Positions 1 to 9,900 of a stretch of 12,400 nt of DNA are shown in pieces (position 1 is the first letter of the stretch; every line of letters begins with the position of its first letter). A program made the position numbers and the translations under genes. The DNA is from JAHBVY01 sp964415255 (GTDB lineage Bacteria > Myxococcota_A > Polyangia > Polyangiales > Polyangiaceae). The stretch is from the NCBI GenBank assembly GCA_964415255.1, contig CAYQAC010000155.1, forward strand, positions 1 to 12,400, read 5' to 3'. The notes beneath the pieces were generated by a model. That model saw only the letters and a program-made list of their open reading frames with translations. It searched no databases and was not told the origin of the DNA.

Positions 1-3000
1 CAAGAAAGACGTGCACCGTCTCGCCGCCCGAAGACGGCACGCTGCCGGGAGCCTCATAGGCGAGCCTCGCCAGCCGCGCAGAGCCAGCCAGGAGGTAGAC
101 CACCTCCGTCTCCGCGTTCAGCGCGTAGTCTTCCTCCAGCGGCAGGTACGCCGTGCGCCTCAGCTCCAGGCTATCGAAGACGTAGAGCGTAAAGCTCTGC
201 TCTCCCGCGGGGTCTACGGCGCGTTTGCTGACCCTTTGGTCGTTGGCGTCGTAGCCGTAGTGCAGCTCCACCGCCGCGGGCCCGGTGGGAGCAGCCGTGT
301 CCTCGACGTCGAGACTCGCCGCGTCCCAGCGGCGCGCAGTGACCAGGCGACCCACCTCGTCCCAGGCGTAGCGATAGACTTGGGCGCAGTGCCCGGCGGG
401 GATGCAGGGGCCATCGCGGTCGACGCGCAGCTCGGTTAGGTTGCCTGTCAGGTCGTAGCTCGTCCGCAGCGCGCCCTGCCGAGGGCTCCCCGTCGCGCGG
501 TTGTCGGCGCGCTGGAGCTGGTAGGCTCGCCCGCTGACGGGGCCGTGCTCGGCGACTCCCAGGCTGCGGTCGTAGAAGCCATCGGCGTCGTCGCCGCTGT
601 CGGTCAGGTTGCCGAGCCAGTCGTAGGCCCAGGTTTGATAGCGGGCCCTCTCCGGAAAGGACTGCCGCGGAGCAGCTTCTGCTCGCCTTGGGTCCGGCAA
701 GCCCTCATGAGGGTCTATCCAAGCGTCATCTTGGTCCGCCGGCTGCCCATCGACCGCCGTGTAACCGATGTCCTGCCGCGTCAGCCGATACAAATCATCG
801 TACTGCATCTGACGCGTCACCGGCTTCGCGCCAGCCGGCCACTCATCAGGATTCCTTAGGTCTGCAATCTGGGTCGGATTACCGACCACATCATAACTAA
901 AATGGTCATTTTGGAGGACGAGCTGGAGCGTGCTCGGGGACCCGGCGGGCGGGGTGTAGGAGCCGCTCGGGGTCGTCCACAGCGCGGGGGGGCCGCGGTA
1001 GGTCTGCACCGTGCTAAGCCGCCGCCTGGTGTCGTAGTTGAATTGGGTCGTCGTCGCGGCCAGGTCGCCGTAGGTGATGTGCTCGTGGAGGCCATCGGCG
1101 GCTCTACGCACCTCACTCACCAGCGCGCCGTAGCTGCTGGTCACCTGCTTCACGGTGCCGCGCTCCGAGTAGTGCAGCGTGACCTTGCTCTCACCCCCCA
1201 CCAGAAACTCCGGGCTCTGGGCGCCGGTGGAGGCCGTCTTGACGCGATCGAGGTGCAGCGCCTTGTGGTACCAGCGGCCGCCGTAGCGCTCCGTCAGAGC
1301 GTCTGCCGGCTCACCTGGGCGCGCCAGGCGCACCCAGGTCTCGTAGGGGCGGCCGCGGCCGTCGTAGTTGAAGAGGGTGGTCTTCGAGCGGTCGAAGACG
1401 CCGGCCAGTTTGCCGCGCAGAAACGCGCCGGAGTCGGTGGGGCTGTAGAAGAGCTGGTAGTTGCCGTGGTCGACCTGGGCGCCGGTGAGCGCCGCCGGGG
1501 GCTCGGTGTCGTAGTGGTAGTACACCTCGAGGCCAATTGGGACAGGGCCGAGGGTCGGCGCGCTGTAAGCCGTGTGCCCCGCCTCGCAGGGGGAGTAGTC
1601 CTCTCCCAAGAGGCGCCCCACGCCGTCGTAGTGGAAGTTGACGCCGCAGCCGCGCGCATCGCTCGTCCCCACCAGCTCACCCGCCTCGTTGTAGGCGTAG
1701 CGCCAGGCGCGGATGCCGCTCGCGTCGGCGGTGGGGTCGGGCGTAAACGGCGCGCTCGTGTGCGGCTCCACATTGAGCACCAGGCGCCCGAGCGTGTCGT
1801 ACCTCATCCAGCGCGTGGTCGAGCCGGCGCTGGACGAGCGGGTGATGCTGAGCGGCTCACCCGTCGGCAGGTAGCTCGTGCGCGTCTGCCGCGTCATGAG
1901 GCTGCCGCCTGCCTTGAAGCGCTCCAGCGTGAGCGCCGTGCGCCCATGGCCATCGCTCACCTCGGTTGCGTACGTGCCCTCGTGCGGGCCGCCGGGCTCC
2001 AGGTCCGCCGCATCCCAAGCGTCGCTCGATAGGGCGTGGTGCGCTGTCACCAGCGTCACCGTGCCGTCCAAATCGATCAAGCGCCGCGAGCGCCCGAAGG
2101 CGTCGTACTCCACGCGGCCGCAGGGAGTGGCGAGCGGGGAGGTCAACGGAAACTGAGGCGGGCTGCCTGACCAGAAGCGGGGCAGGCACTTCTTCGCGAC
2201 GGCGCCCTTGGCGTCGAGGTCGTGCTGCTCACCGAGCAGCCAACTGCCGCCGTCCCCCGCGCTCGGGTCAGCCTCCGACAGCTCGGCCAGCGACCGCCCC
2301 AGGCCGTCCACGAAGCTGTACGAGCTCAAGTAGTTGGGCGTCGCCGTCAGCTCGGCGTCTTGGGTCCGGGTGTGGACGATGGAGTAAGGGCGGGATGGGC
2401 TCGCCAGGTCGTACTCGACGATGAGCGACGGGACGGCGGACAGCTGACCACTGCCTGGGTCCGAGCGGAAGAGCCGCGCCACGCGCCCGAGGCCGTCGTA
2501 CTCGAGCTCGGTGACTTGCCCTGTGACGTCGGTCACGTGAGTGATGAGCTCGAGGCCGCGGTCATAGCCCCCCGCGGAGTAGAGGGTGCCAGGCGGTGGG
2601 TCGGTCAGCGAGCGAGTCTCCGGGCACCCGCCGGGGTAGAGCATCTCGGTCATCGCGAGCTGCCCGTAGAGCGGGTCGAGGAAGACGTCGGCGCAGCGGC
2701 CCTCAGGGCCGTGGTTTCTGATGGGGCTGCCGAAGAGGTCGTAGTCCACCTCGCTCACCACCAGGGCCGGAGTGTCCGCCGCGGCGTCGCTCGGCGGCGG
2801 GGCGATGGCGCCGCCCCCTGCGTGGCTGCGCCAGAGCGGCTCCGTCCCGCTCAGCACGGCAGTGACCTGTGTGAGGTCGCCGAGCGGCGAGTAGCTCGGG
2901 GTGGTGTCGCCACGGGGCTCCGGGTGCGCGGCGCTCACGGTGTAGCTGCGGCCGGGACGCCAGAGCCACCCGCTTCCGTGCGGCAAGAGCAAGGCCTCCG

Positions 3001-6000
3001 CGCGCTGCTCGATGACGTCGTCGGGGCCGCCGGCGGGGCAGCCAGAGACGCAGCCGCGGGAGACGCTCTTCACTGGGTTTCCGAAGACGTCGACCTCTTG
3101 GGCTGTCTCGAGCCTCGCTGCGCCGCTCCCTGCCTGCAGCGTCACCCGGAAGTCCAAGGAGGGACCAACCCCCACCCCCTCTACCGTCACTGTGGGCATC
3201 AGCAGCTCGGATTTACTCCCAAAGGAGCTCGGCTGAGCCGTGTCGTAGCGCCACTCGGTCGTTTCCCCGGGGAAAACCTGCACCACCCGGCGGCCGTCCA
3301 GGCCCTCATACAGCGGGCGCAGCGTGTAGTGGCTGTGGCTGGTGGAGAGGTAAACGCCTTGCTCGTCGTAGGCCTCGCTGACGATAGGCAGGCCTTTCAA
3401 GGCCTCGTGGGGGTTGTCGTAGTGTTGGTCGGAGGTGGGGCAGTCGCCGCCGTCCGGGTAGACGCACTCCCCGAGCAGAAACGCGGTGCGCGCGAGGCTG
3501 GTGGGGCTGTTAGCGTCGCCCTGCTGGCGGCTCGTCACCTCACGGAAGCCTCGAAACTCACGCTGACGACCGTCGTACACCGGGTCGCGGTAGGTGTACT
3601 CCGTCACCGACCGCCGCTCGCCGCGGCCGTAGAGGTTGAGGTTGTCCGTCTCGGTGACCCGCTTCACCACGTAGAGCGCCATCGGCGCGCGGCTCGACCA
3701 GGCCTCCCCGGTGCGCTCCGCCTCCAGCATCTCGTCGATGCTCGAGGCGTACTCGAGCGTCGTCGTCTTCCCGAGGCTGCTGTCCACCTGGGTGAGCACC
3801 CAGGGCCGGGTGCCGCCCTGCAGGTCGATGTAGCGGTAGTCGCCCGCGTTTCCCCACAGAATGTCCCGCGTGCCGCTGCCGTCCACGTCCACCAGCCGCA
3901 CCCGCCGCTGGTAGGCGGGCAGGGGCGGCGTGCCGGTGATGATTTTGCGCTGCGTGAAGCCCTGACCATTGACGTTGAGCCAGACGTCCACCTCGTGCGT
4001 GCGCACGTTGACGAGGTCCGGCAGACCGTCGCCGTTGACGTCGTCGATGCGAAGCGCATCCCCGAAGTAGTGAGGCGCGCTGCTCATCACCACGTGGCGA
4101 CCCGAGCCAAACGTGCCTCCGGGGCAGTCGTCGCGGACGCCCGTGCCCCAGAAGCCGTTACCGCGCCCGGGCCAGTAGCGCACATCCCCTGACCGGATGC
4201 GCACCAGGTCCGGCAGGCCGTCGCCATTCATGTCGGCGACCGTCGTCTCCGCGTCGCTGAAGCGAAGCGGCAGGCCGCTGTGCGGCACGCAGCCACGGGC
4301 AGGCTCGCGGCTCAAGCTGGCTGTGCTCGCGCTGAGGTAGGCGCCGGTACCAAACTGACCATCGCCGCCCGGGAGGCGGCCGAGGTTGAAGAAGGTCTCG
4401 AGCTGGGTGCCGGTCGTCACCACGACGTCCACCAGGCCGTCCGAGTTGACGTCCATCAGCTGTGTCTCGAGCGCGTCGCGGCCGAAATCAATCTTCACGT
4501 CGAGGCCGCTCGCCGTCGTCACCTCGCGACCCTGCAGCTCGTAAGCGCCGCTCGAGAGCTGCACGAAGTCGTAGAGGCCGTAGCTGCGCGCCACCGGCAT
4601 GTGCAGGAGGTTGGCCGCGCCGTCGCCGTCGAGGTCGAGCGCGACGAGATTAGGGTTGGTCAGCTGAAGTGTCGCTGCGCCCGCGCCCAGCACCCCGCGC
4701 AGCGCCATGGCCTGCACCTGAGAGAAGGTGTCGAGCTGCCCCCCCGCGCCGTTTTCAAACCACCCGTAGCCGCCGCCGTAGAGCCCGGGCGCCGTCACCA
4801 CCACGTCCGGGAGGCCGTCCCGGTTGACGTCGAAGAGGTCCGTCAGTGACTCATCCAGTGAGTGCAGCGGACTGCCTTGGATGCGGCGCACCTCCGTGTC
4901 GAAGGGCTCGAAGCCGTCCGCGGTGGGCGGCCCGACGTGGCTGTAGCCAAAGCTCAGCTTGGGCAGGTCCTCCGTAACGCAGCCGAGCGGCTCCGGCAGC
5001 GCGCCGCCTGGCCCCTCGAATACCGAGCGAGCGGCGCCGCCCACCGGGCGACAGCGGCCCTTGAGCTGCACGCTTTTCAACAAGGAAACATGGTAGGCCG
5101 GGTCGTACTCGAGCTGGTAGCGCCGCACGTACTCCCGGCCCTCNNNNNNNNNNGAGGGCCGGGAGTACGTGCGGCGCTACCAGCTCGAGTACGACCCGGC
5201 CCTCCGAGCCGTAGCGGGCGCTCGTGACGTCCACCCGGCTGAGCCGTAGCGCTTGCTCCATGCGCCAGCCGCTGCGGTAGCTGTGAGTGATGTCGCTGCG
5301 GGGAGCCCAGGTGAGGCGCGTGTGGTGGGCATAGCGCTGGAGGTCCGTCGTGGTGGGGGCCGTAGTCGGCGTGGTGTCGTAGATGTCCGTCAGGTACCGT
5401 GACTCACCATCCAGCTGGTAACGGTAGAGCACCGTGTTGACCGGCGCTCCAGCCTCTGTCCCCGTCGCCGTCTGCGTGTCGTACTCGCGGCTGACATGCC
5501 AGCGGTACACCTCGCTCGGGCGCTCGGGATTGGTCTCCAGCGCGCCCGTGTAGCCGCTGCCGTCGAGCGGCACACCTAGCTCTAAAACCTGACCACTCTT
5601 CGACTGCACCCGCCAGGTGCGGCGATTGGGCGACCAGAAGAAGCGCATGAAGCTGCCCTCCACCCGCGGCCGCTGAAGCTGCCAGCCAACCGACCAGCTC
5701 GGCATCACCTCACCAGGCAGCGCGCCCGGGCAGCTGAGCCCGGGGCCCACGTCGCATACCGGTACCAGCTCCTGACCACCGTTGAAGACGAAGCGGTCCT
5801 GATTCGGGTGCCAGCTCGGGCGGTCGTCGTAGCTCGGGACGCCGCGGTCAGTCTGGCGTGCGATGAAGGCCGTCCCTACATTCCAGCCCACTCCCGCGTT
5901 GCCGTGGCCCCCCGAGGAGGAGTAGCTGAGCCCAAGCGACGGGTCCACGTTGCCGCGCGCCGTCGGCAGCGTGAAGGGCACCGCATAAGTCATGATGCCT

Positions 6001-6467
6001 GTCGACAGCTGCGCCGAGAACGACTCACCCATCCCCTGCACCGTGCCGCTGCCCTGAGGCACGCTGATGCTCTTACTGGTGACCCCGCTCTTGTCGTCAC
6101 CTGTCGGCAGCGCGGCGGGCTGGACGGTGTCGTCAGGCTCTGGTGGGGTGGCGCCTACTGCGGCTTGGATGCGGTCGGTGTCGACGGACGAGACCGGGGC
6201 TCGTTGGAGCTGGTCAGCTCCCGGCCTGTCGAGCGGCTGGGCGCTCAGGGAGTCGCCCGAGGAGTCGCTCGGCGAATGGACGTTTGGCTGACGAGGTGCA
6301 TCGTACGTCTGGCTGACGTCTTGCAACGAGCGCTCGGCGGCTGCCTGCGCCGCGACCGACAGCGGTGAGAGGAGGCTCGCGCAGAAAGCGACGAGCGTCA
6401 GCACCGTGGTGGGCGCCCGAAGGCGCCACCAAAGCGGCGCCTGAGCTGTGCTCCGGGGAGTCGCCAT
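1..6467 (-). CDS. SpvB/TcdB/RHS-repeat toxin protein (fused Tc toxin B-C type), C-terminus outside window, interrupted by an assembly gap
   Basis: ATG at 6467 follows a GAGG ribosome site and starts a Sec signal peptide. Residues 145-450 are an SpvB N-terminal domain (SVPQGSGTVQGMGESFSAQL; PSLGLSYSSSGGHGNAGVGW). Residues 526-850 hold FG-GAP/VCBS repeats such as DVNRDGLPD. Residues 878-1100 match the TcdB middle region (YRDPVYDGRQREFRGF at 939). From about 1222 to 2052 there are many RHS/YD repeats (VDYDLFGSP, LEYDGLGRV, VEYDAFGRS, FHYDGVGRL). The frame runs off position 1 at residue 2135 (ending ETVHVFL). In Tc toxins TcB and TcC form a hollow shell that encloses a cleaved C-terminal toxin, docked on TcA by the propeller. 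Here both parts share one frame. The raw sequence is broken: residue 421 ends at 5205, and reading through the gap shifts frame to a false stop at 4851. Collapsing 5144-5204 restores the gene. The triplets I read directly (1-930, 2012-2250, 4192-4320, 4841-5143) contain no stop, and the rest translates as continuous family-like sequence. Confidence 0.95.
240..2745 (-). repeat. RHS/YD repeat region
   Basis: At least a dozen degenerate copies of the YD motif (Y-D-x-x-G-R/N, then L and T/V) are read in frame. They include VDYDLFGSP (residue 1222), LEYDGLGRV (1303), VEYDAFGRS (1434), MRYDTLGRL, FHYDGVGRL, FNYDGRGRP, FSYDVVGNP, MQYDDLYRL, WAYDWLGNL, TSYDLTGNL and LHYGYDANDQ (2052). In Tc and Rhs proteins these strands spiral into the shell around the toxin. 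The array continues past the left edge. The conserved core end (DHLGS-like and PxDPxG-like motifs) is not inside the window. Confidence 0.92.
3110..3780 (-). other. TcdB middle region
   Basis: Between the propeller repeats and the first clear YD repeats, residues about 878-1100 carry GKTTTLEYASSIDEM, VVKRVTETDNLN and YRDPVYDGRQREFRGF. These are characteristic of the N- and C-terminal halves of the TcdB middle region. They place the protein in the Tc-toxin B lineage rather than among generic Rhs proteins. Confidence 0.85.
3860..4835 (-). repeat. FG-GAP/VCBS repeats (beta-propeller region)
   Basis: Six copies of a D-x-N/D-x-D/S-G-x-x-D type loop occur in the protein: DVNRDGLPD (residue 526), DLDGDGAAN (about 590), DVNSDGLVD (about 651), DMNGDGLPD (about 724), DVNGDGLPD (about 787) and DVDGSGTRD (about 840). 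Spacing is about 55-75 residues. Such Asp-rich loops bind calcium in FG-GAP/VCBS proteins. In TcB this region is the beta-propeller that docks to TcA and gates payload release. The fourth and fifth copies are near-identical, the second and sixth degenerate. Confidence 0.85.
5096..5201. repeat. 48-base perfect inverted repeat flanking the gap, likely assembly fold-back
   Basis: Left arm 5096-5143 is the exact reverse complement of right arm 5154-5201; the match ends at an a/g mismatch just outside. The left arm, read on the minus strand, encodes the expected protein (EGREYVRRYQLEYDPA), while the right arm encodes out-of-family sequence (VVLELVAPHVLP). The ten bases cccggccctc end the left arm (5134-5143) and recur at 5195-5204. 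Joining on them removes 61 bases (1 mod 3) and restores the frame. The false switch probably occurred at the 7-base GGCCGGG that occurs at both ends of the arm. Confidence 0.9.
5100..6035 (-). other. SpvB N-terminal domain (TcB-type)
   Basis: The domain begins at the SVPQG..QGMGESF motif (about residue 135-150) and continues with the TYAVPF..P.ARG...PSLGLSYSS motif and a GN.G.GW core near residue 190. It ends near the restored stretch EYVRRYQLEYDPAYHVSLL, which spans the collapsed gap. Known SpvB/TcaC/TcdB proteins begin this way. No ADP-ribosyltransferase motif is visible in this portion. Confidence 0.9.
5144..5153. other. Assembly gap (10 N)
   Basis: Ten undetermined bases lie between two perfectly inverted 48-base arms inside the SpvB domain. 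The gap is almost certainly a scaffolding artefact, because nothing is missing from the restored protein when 5144-5204 are removed. Confidence 0.99.
6342..6467 (-). other. Sec signal peptide of the SpvB/RHS protein
   Basis: Residues 1-42 have a short N-region with Arg (RLRAP), a hydrophobic core TVLTLVAFCASLLSPLSV and an AQA cleavage motif before AAERS. They are followed by a Ser/Pro/Gln-rich linker to about residue 130. This predicts export across the inner membrane. Cys29 lies inside the hydrophobic core and the context does not match a lipobox, so I do not call a lipoprotein. Confidence 0.85.
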
Positions 6468-6480
6468 CTGAGCGCCTCAG
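6468..6480 (-). other. Small stem-loop at the gene junction (CTGAG-GCG-CTCAG)
   Basis: The minus-strand junction contains a perfect five-base stem with a three-base loop, which covers the upstream stop codon and the GAGG ribosome site. It could hide the ribosome site until ribosomes terminating upstream melt it. The stem is short and may be chance. Confidence 0.35.
6475..6478 (-). promoter_or_regulatory. Ribosome binding site GAGG for the SpvB/RHS gene
   Basis: On the minus strand GAGG overlaps the TGA stop of the upstream gene and lies seven bases before the ATG at 6467. The stop-to-start gap is only nine bases, so the downstream gene is probably translated by coupling from the upstream one. 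This supports the chosen start. Confidence 0.75.
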
Positions 6481-6985
6481 TTCCGGAAGCGAGTCCAGTA
6501 GTGGTAACGCCAGTGCAGTTGGAGGTCCTCCACGCGCTCCCAACGGAGCGCAGGATCGTCCCAGATGCGGATGGTGTAGGACCCTTGGATGGGCCGGCCC
6601 TTGAACTCGCCCTTCAAGTACGGCTCCATCAGGCTGGTGTCCGTGGTGCTCGGTGGGTTGGTGAGCACCCGCTCCGCCGCCAGCGCCTTGCCGTGCTCCA
6701 CCACCCCCGTCTGCATCGTGACCGCGAGCGAGCTGCCATCATGCGCGCGGATCCGCGTGGTGCCGTCGTGACGCAGTGAGTATTCGGCGAAGCCGCTGTA
6801 ATAGCAGGACGGCGAACCAGTCGAGCAGTCCGTCACCCCTGAGCCCACCAGGTTGACGCCCAGGGTGTTGTGACGGAGGTTGAAGTTGCCGATCGCCAGC
6901 TGACCGCTGCGGATCAAATCCCCGCGCTCCACTTGCTCGAGGGTGATGCCGAAGTCGGCTTCATAGAAGCAGACCTCGGTCGGGA
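6477..6985 (-). other. C-terminal beta domain of the TcA-like protein (putative TcB-binding domain)
   Basis: Residues 1805-1972 contain alternating strands (GNFNLRHNTLGVNLVGSGV, YSGFAEYSLRHDG, GSYTIRIWDD) and end in VEDLQLHWRYHYWTR. The order of a strand pair, a Ser/Gly-rich loop, a G-x-Y/W-x-L/I-x-I/L strand and a final D-x-x-L-H-x-R-Y strand parallels the C-terminus of TcA proteins, which binds the TcB propeller. A P-domain-like beta-sandwich is an alternative. Confidence 0.5.
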
Positions 6986-9900
6986 TGGAGTCGGGGCTCT
7001 GCGCGGGGCACCCCACGCGGATCCCGTCGGCGCACACGAACTCACACCGGCGCTCGAAGCGCTTGCGAAGCTCCGCGCCGCGCAGCTCGCGGCACGAGCC
7101 GATGCTCGTCTCGCGACTCACGTCCGTCTTCGCCCAGCTCGCCGCGCTTGGAGTGCCGGTCACCGCGGGCGGCAACACCTCCACCTGAGCGGCCGCCAGG
7201 TAGAAGCCGTCCCAGCTCTCTTGAAGACCATCCTCCTGCTCCACCCCAGGGGGCAGCAGGCGTGGGGTCGTGGCGGGCGCGTTGGGGTAGATCTCGAGCC
7301 AGTAGTCCCCGGGAGACTCCACGTAGAATGGGAGCTCTTCACGCTTCCATTGTGTCCCCACGGCGAGCGGCGCCTCCGCCAGCACCTCGCCTGCGGCGCT
7401 CGTGATCCGCCACGCGGCGTCGGCGCTATAGCGGCCTGCCTCCTCGCGCACGTAGAGGGTGGCCAAGTGATGACCCACTCCGAGCTGGAGGCGCTGCCCG
7501 CGGTAGCCTATTGCCGGGTACGAGGCCTCTGGCTCGAGCGGGCAGTTGTCCGTCAGGCAGCCTGCGTTTTTCAGACGATAGAGCTCGGCGCCGCCCGGGG
7601 GAGTCAAGTCCCCAGGCACCACCGGAGGCCAGGTGGCGACCTTGTCCGCGATGACGCAGCCTTCCCAAGGCTCGGGGTCGCCCTCCTCGCTTTCCACCTC
7701 ACCTTCGCACCCGCCGGTTGCCCAGCCTGGGCTGATCCCGTCGGCCTCGTTGCGATCGAACGCCGTCGAGAAGTGGAGCAGGTTGGGCCCGGCGACGTGG
7801 CACATGGGGGTGACACCGAAGATGTCGTCCGCCAGGGAGATCACCGCCAGGTCGTCACCCTCCTTGAGCGGGTAGTCGAAGGGGTAGCTGTTGACGAAGT
7901 CTTCCAGCTTGGCCACGTACTCTCCCACGTACGCGGTGGCGAAGTTTTCACCATCCTTCGTGAAGCCGAACGACTCACTCTCGCCGGTGCCGATCACCGC
8001 TCCAGGATCGCGGATCGACGCGTAGTCGATCCCCTGCATCTCGCAGATCTCGTTGGCCCAGCGAGCCGGCGCCTCCACCAAGGTCAGATCACCTACCTGA
8101 CGCTGCAGATCCACCCCGAAGCGAAGCTCGATCGCCCGGCGCGCGATGAAGGCGAGCCGCTTGGCCCTCCCCAGCGCCAGCTCATAGCGCCGCAGGCGCG
8201 TGTTGTAGATCCGCCGCATCGCCGTGTTGACGTACTGCGGATCTTGACCATCCTCACCCGCGTAGCTCTCCCAGGTGAGGCGGCCTTTCGCGCGGGAGGC
8301 GCGCTTCTGTGACAGGCGCAGCGCTTGGGTGGCTTGATTCAGGTTGTTGGCCGCCATCACGACCTTATCCGCGCTGGTCTTGGCGGATTCCATCGAGTGC
8401 AGGATAGCCTGACGCTGATCGAGCAGCTGCGACTCTGCCTCTCCCTTGAGCGCCTCACCATCAGCCTTCAGTGCGACGACCTCCAAATTGCCCGCGATGA
8501 GCGACGCTATGGCAGCAGCTCCGCCAGCAAACATCTGCTTCGGTTCAACACTCAGGGCCCCTGCCGCGCTCGCCATCGCGGAAACCATCGTTGCCAGTTG
8601 GCGCCGCGAGTTGGCGTGAAGCCGCGCATCGCGGGAGCGTTCGATCTGCGCGATCTTCAGGACCGCCGCGGAGAAATCCAGGTAGGCGTTCGCCACTGCC
8701 CGCAGGCCGGCCCGAATCTCCACCAGGCTGTCATACTGTGCGTTCAGCTGGGTGAGGTAGTTCCCTCCCAGGCTGAGGCCCGGAAGGGGCTTGCCAGCGC
8801 TGAAGTTCTCGACCAACGCTTGGGGCGCCGGCGCCATCACCAGCTGGTCCACCACCCGGTTGACCGCGTGCCCATAGCAGCGCACGATTCCGCCAATCGT
8901 CTCGACTTTCTCTGTCGTCTCCAAAAGAGCCAGAGCATCTTCGGTAGTCAAATTGTCACAGCTGACCTCAGACCCTCCAGATGAGCTTGCGTAACAGGCG
9001 AGCTCCAGCGCGTCGAATACGTTCCGCTGGCTGAGGGGGTATTGAAACGGAGGCGGCGCGCCACCGAACACGTCAGCGTAGTTCCCTTGCGTCAAGTCAA
9101 ACAACATCTGACTGAACTCGAGATGATGCCCACTCGACCTCCCGAGCCACTTCGTGACCTGATCCCCATCGGCATAGACTTCGTCGCTAGGCAGCTTGCC
9201 CTTCGTCATGAAGTTCCGACTGAGCTTGAGTTGGTCCCATTCTCTTACGAAATCGGCCCCGTTCGTTCGCTTGCACAAGCTCCTCCACACCAGGTAGCGG
9301 TGCGGAGGATCGTAGCTCTCGGTGCAGAAGTGCTCACCCCTCGGTGGGATCTCCCACATCTTGGCAAGGGCATCCTGGTAGGCAACGTTGGGCTTGGGGA
9401 ATGGCGCCGGGTGAGACATGAACCCTCCAGTAAACGGGCTCCATGCATCGAAAAACCAAGAGGAGTGGGTCTGTGTGACATAGTCATCTTCCCTGTCGTC
9501 CTGCTGCGCACTGATCGGAGGTTCACAGTAGATGAGCTGTGGATCGACCCCTCCGCCCCAGCTCCGGGTTGCTGAAGGCGCCCAATCAGGCCCCGGCTCG
9601 CCGTTTGGCCCCCAGAACCACCTGACGTGCGGAGCCACGTCGGGCAGAAACGCGTTGAACTGCTGCGGCGCCCCACCGAGCTTCGGCCCTTCATTGCGCT
9701 TGACCAGGTTCACACAGAAGCTCTGAGAACGTCGGCTCTGATTGCCATTTTGACTACAATGCGACAGCCACTGTGGCTCACTGGCTTCATGGTCTGAGCT
9801 ACAGCGCCCACGGTCAGGGGAAGAGTAGAGCAAGTGGTCGTTGGGAGGTGCGAGGTTGGGGTCGAAGTGAGTCCATGTCGGGCGCGCCAGCGACATCCGC

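Noticed and set aside
2222..4192. 656-codon open frame on the plus strand, with similar ones at 902-2032, 6870-8312 and 545-859
   Set aside because: These are antisense shadows of the minus-strand genes in GC-rich DNA. Their translations are Arg/Ala/Val-rich with no domain, while the minus strand gives clear FG-GAP, TcdB and YD motifs.
4851..5143. Apparent C-terminus of a 538-residue SpvB protein ending at 4851
   Set aside because: It is a frameshifted reading through the N gap and fold-back arm. The true frame through the same bases encodes SpvB/FG-GAP sequence.
5096..5201. Inverted repeat as a mobile-element end, attachment site or terminator hairpin
   Set aside because: The perfect 48-base arms surround Ns inside a coding domain. 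One arm is fully explained as real coding sequence and the other as its artefactual reverse complement.
1..6467. SpvB-type ADP-ribosyltransferase activity
   Set aside because: Only the SpvB N-terminal (TcB-like) domain is present. The mART domain of Salmonella SpvB is C-terminal, and nothing like it is visible; the C-terminus here lies outside the window.
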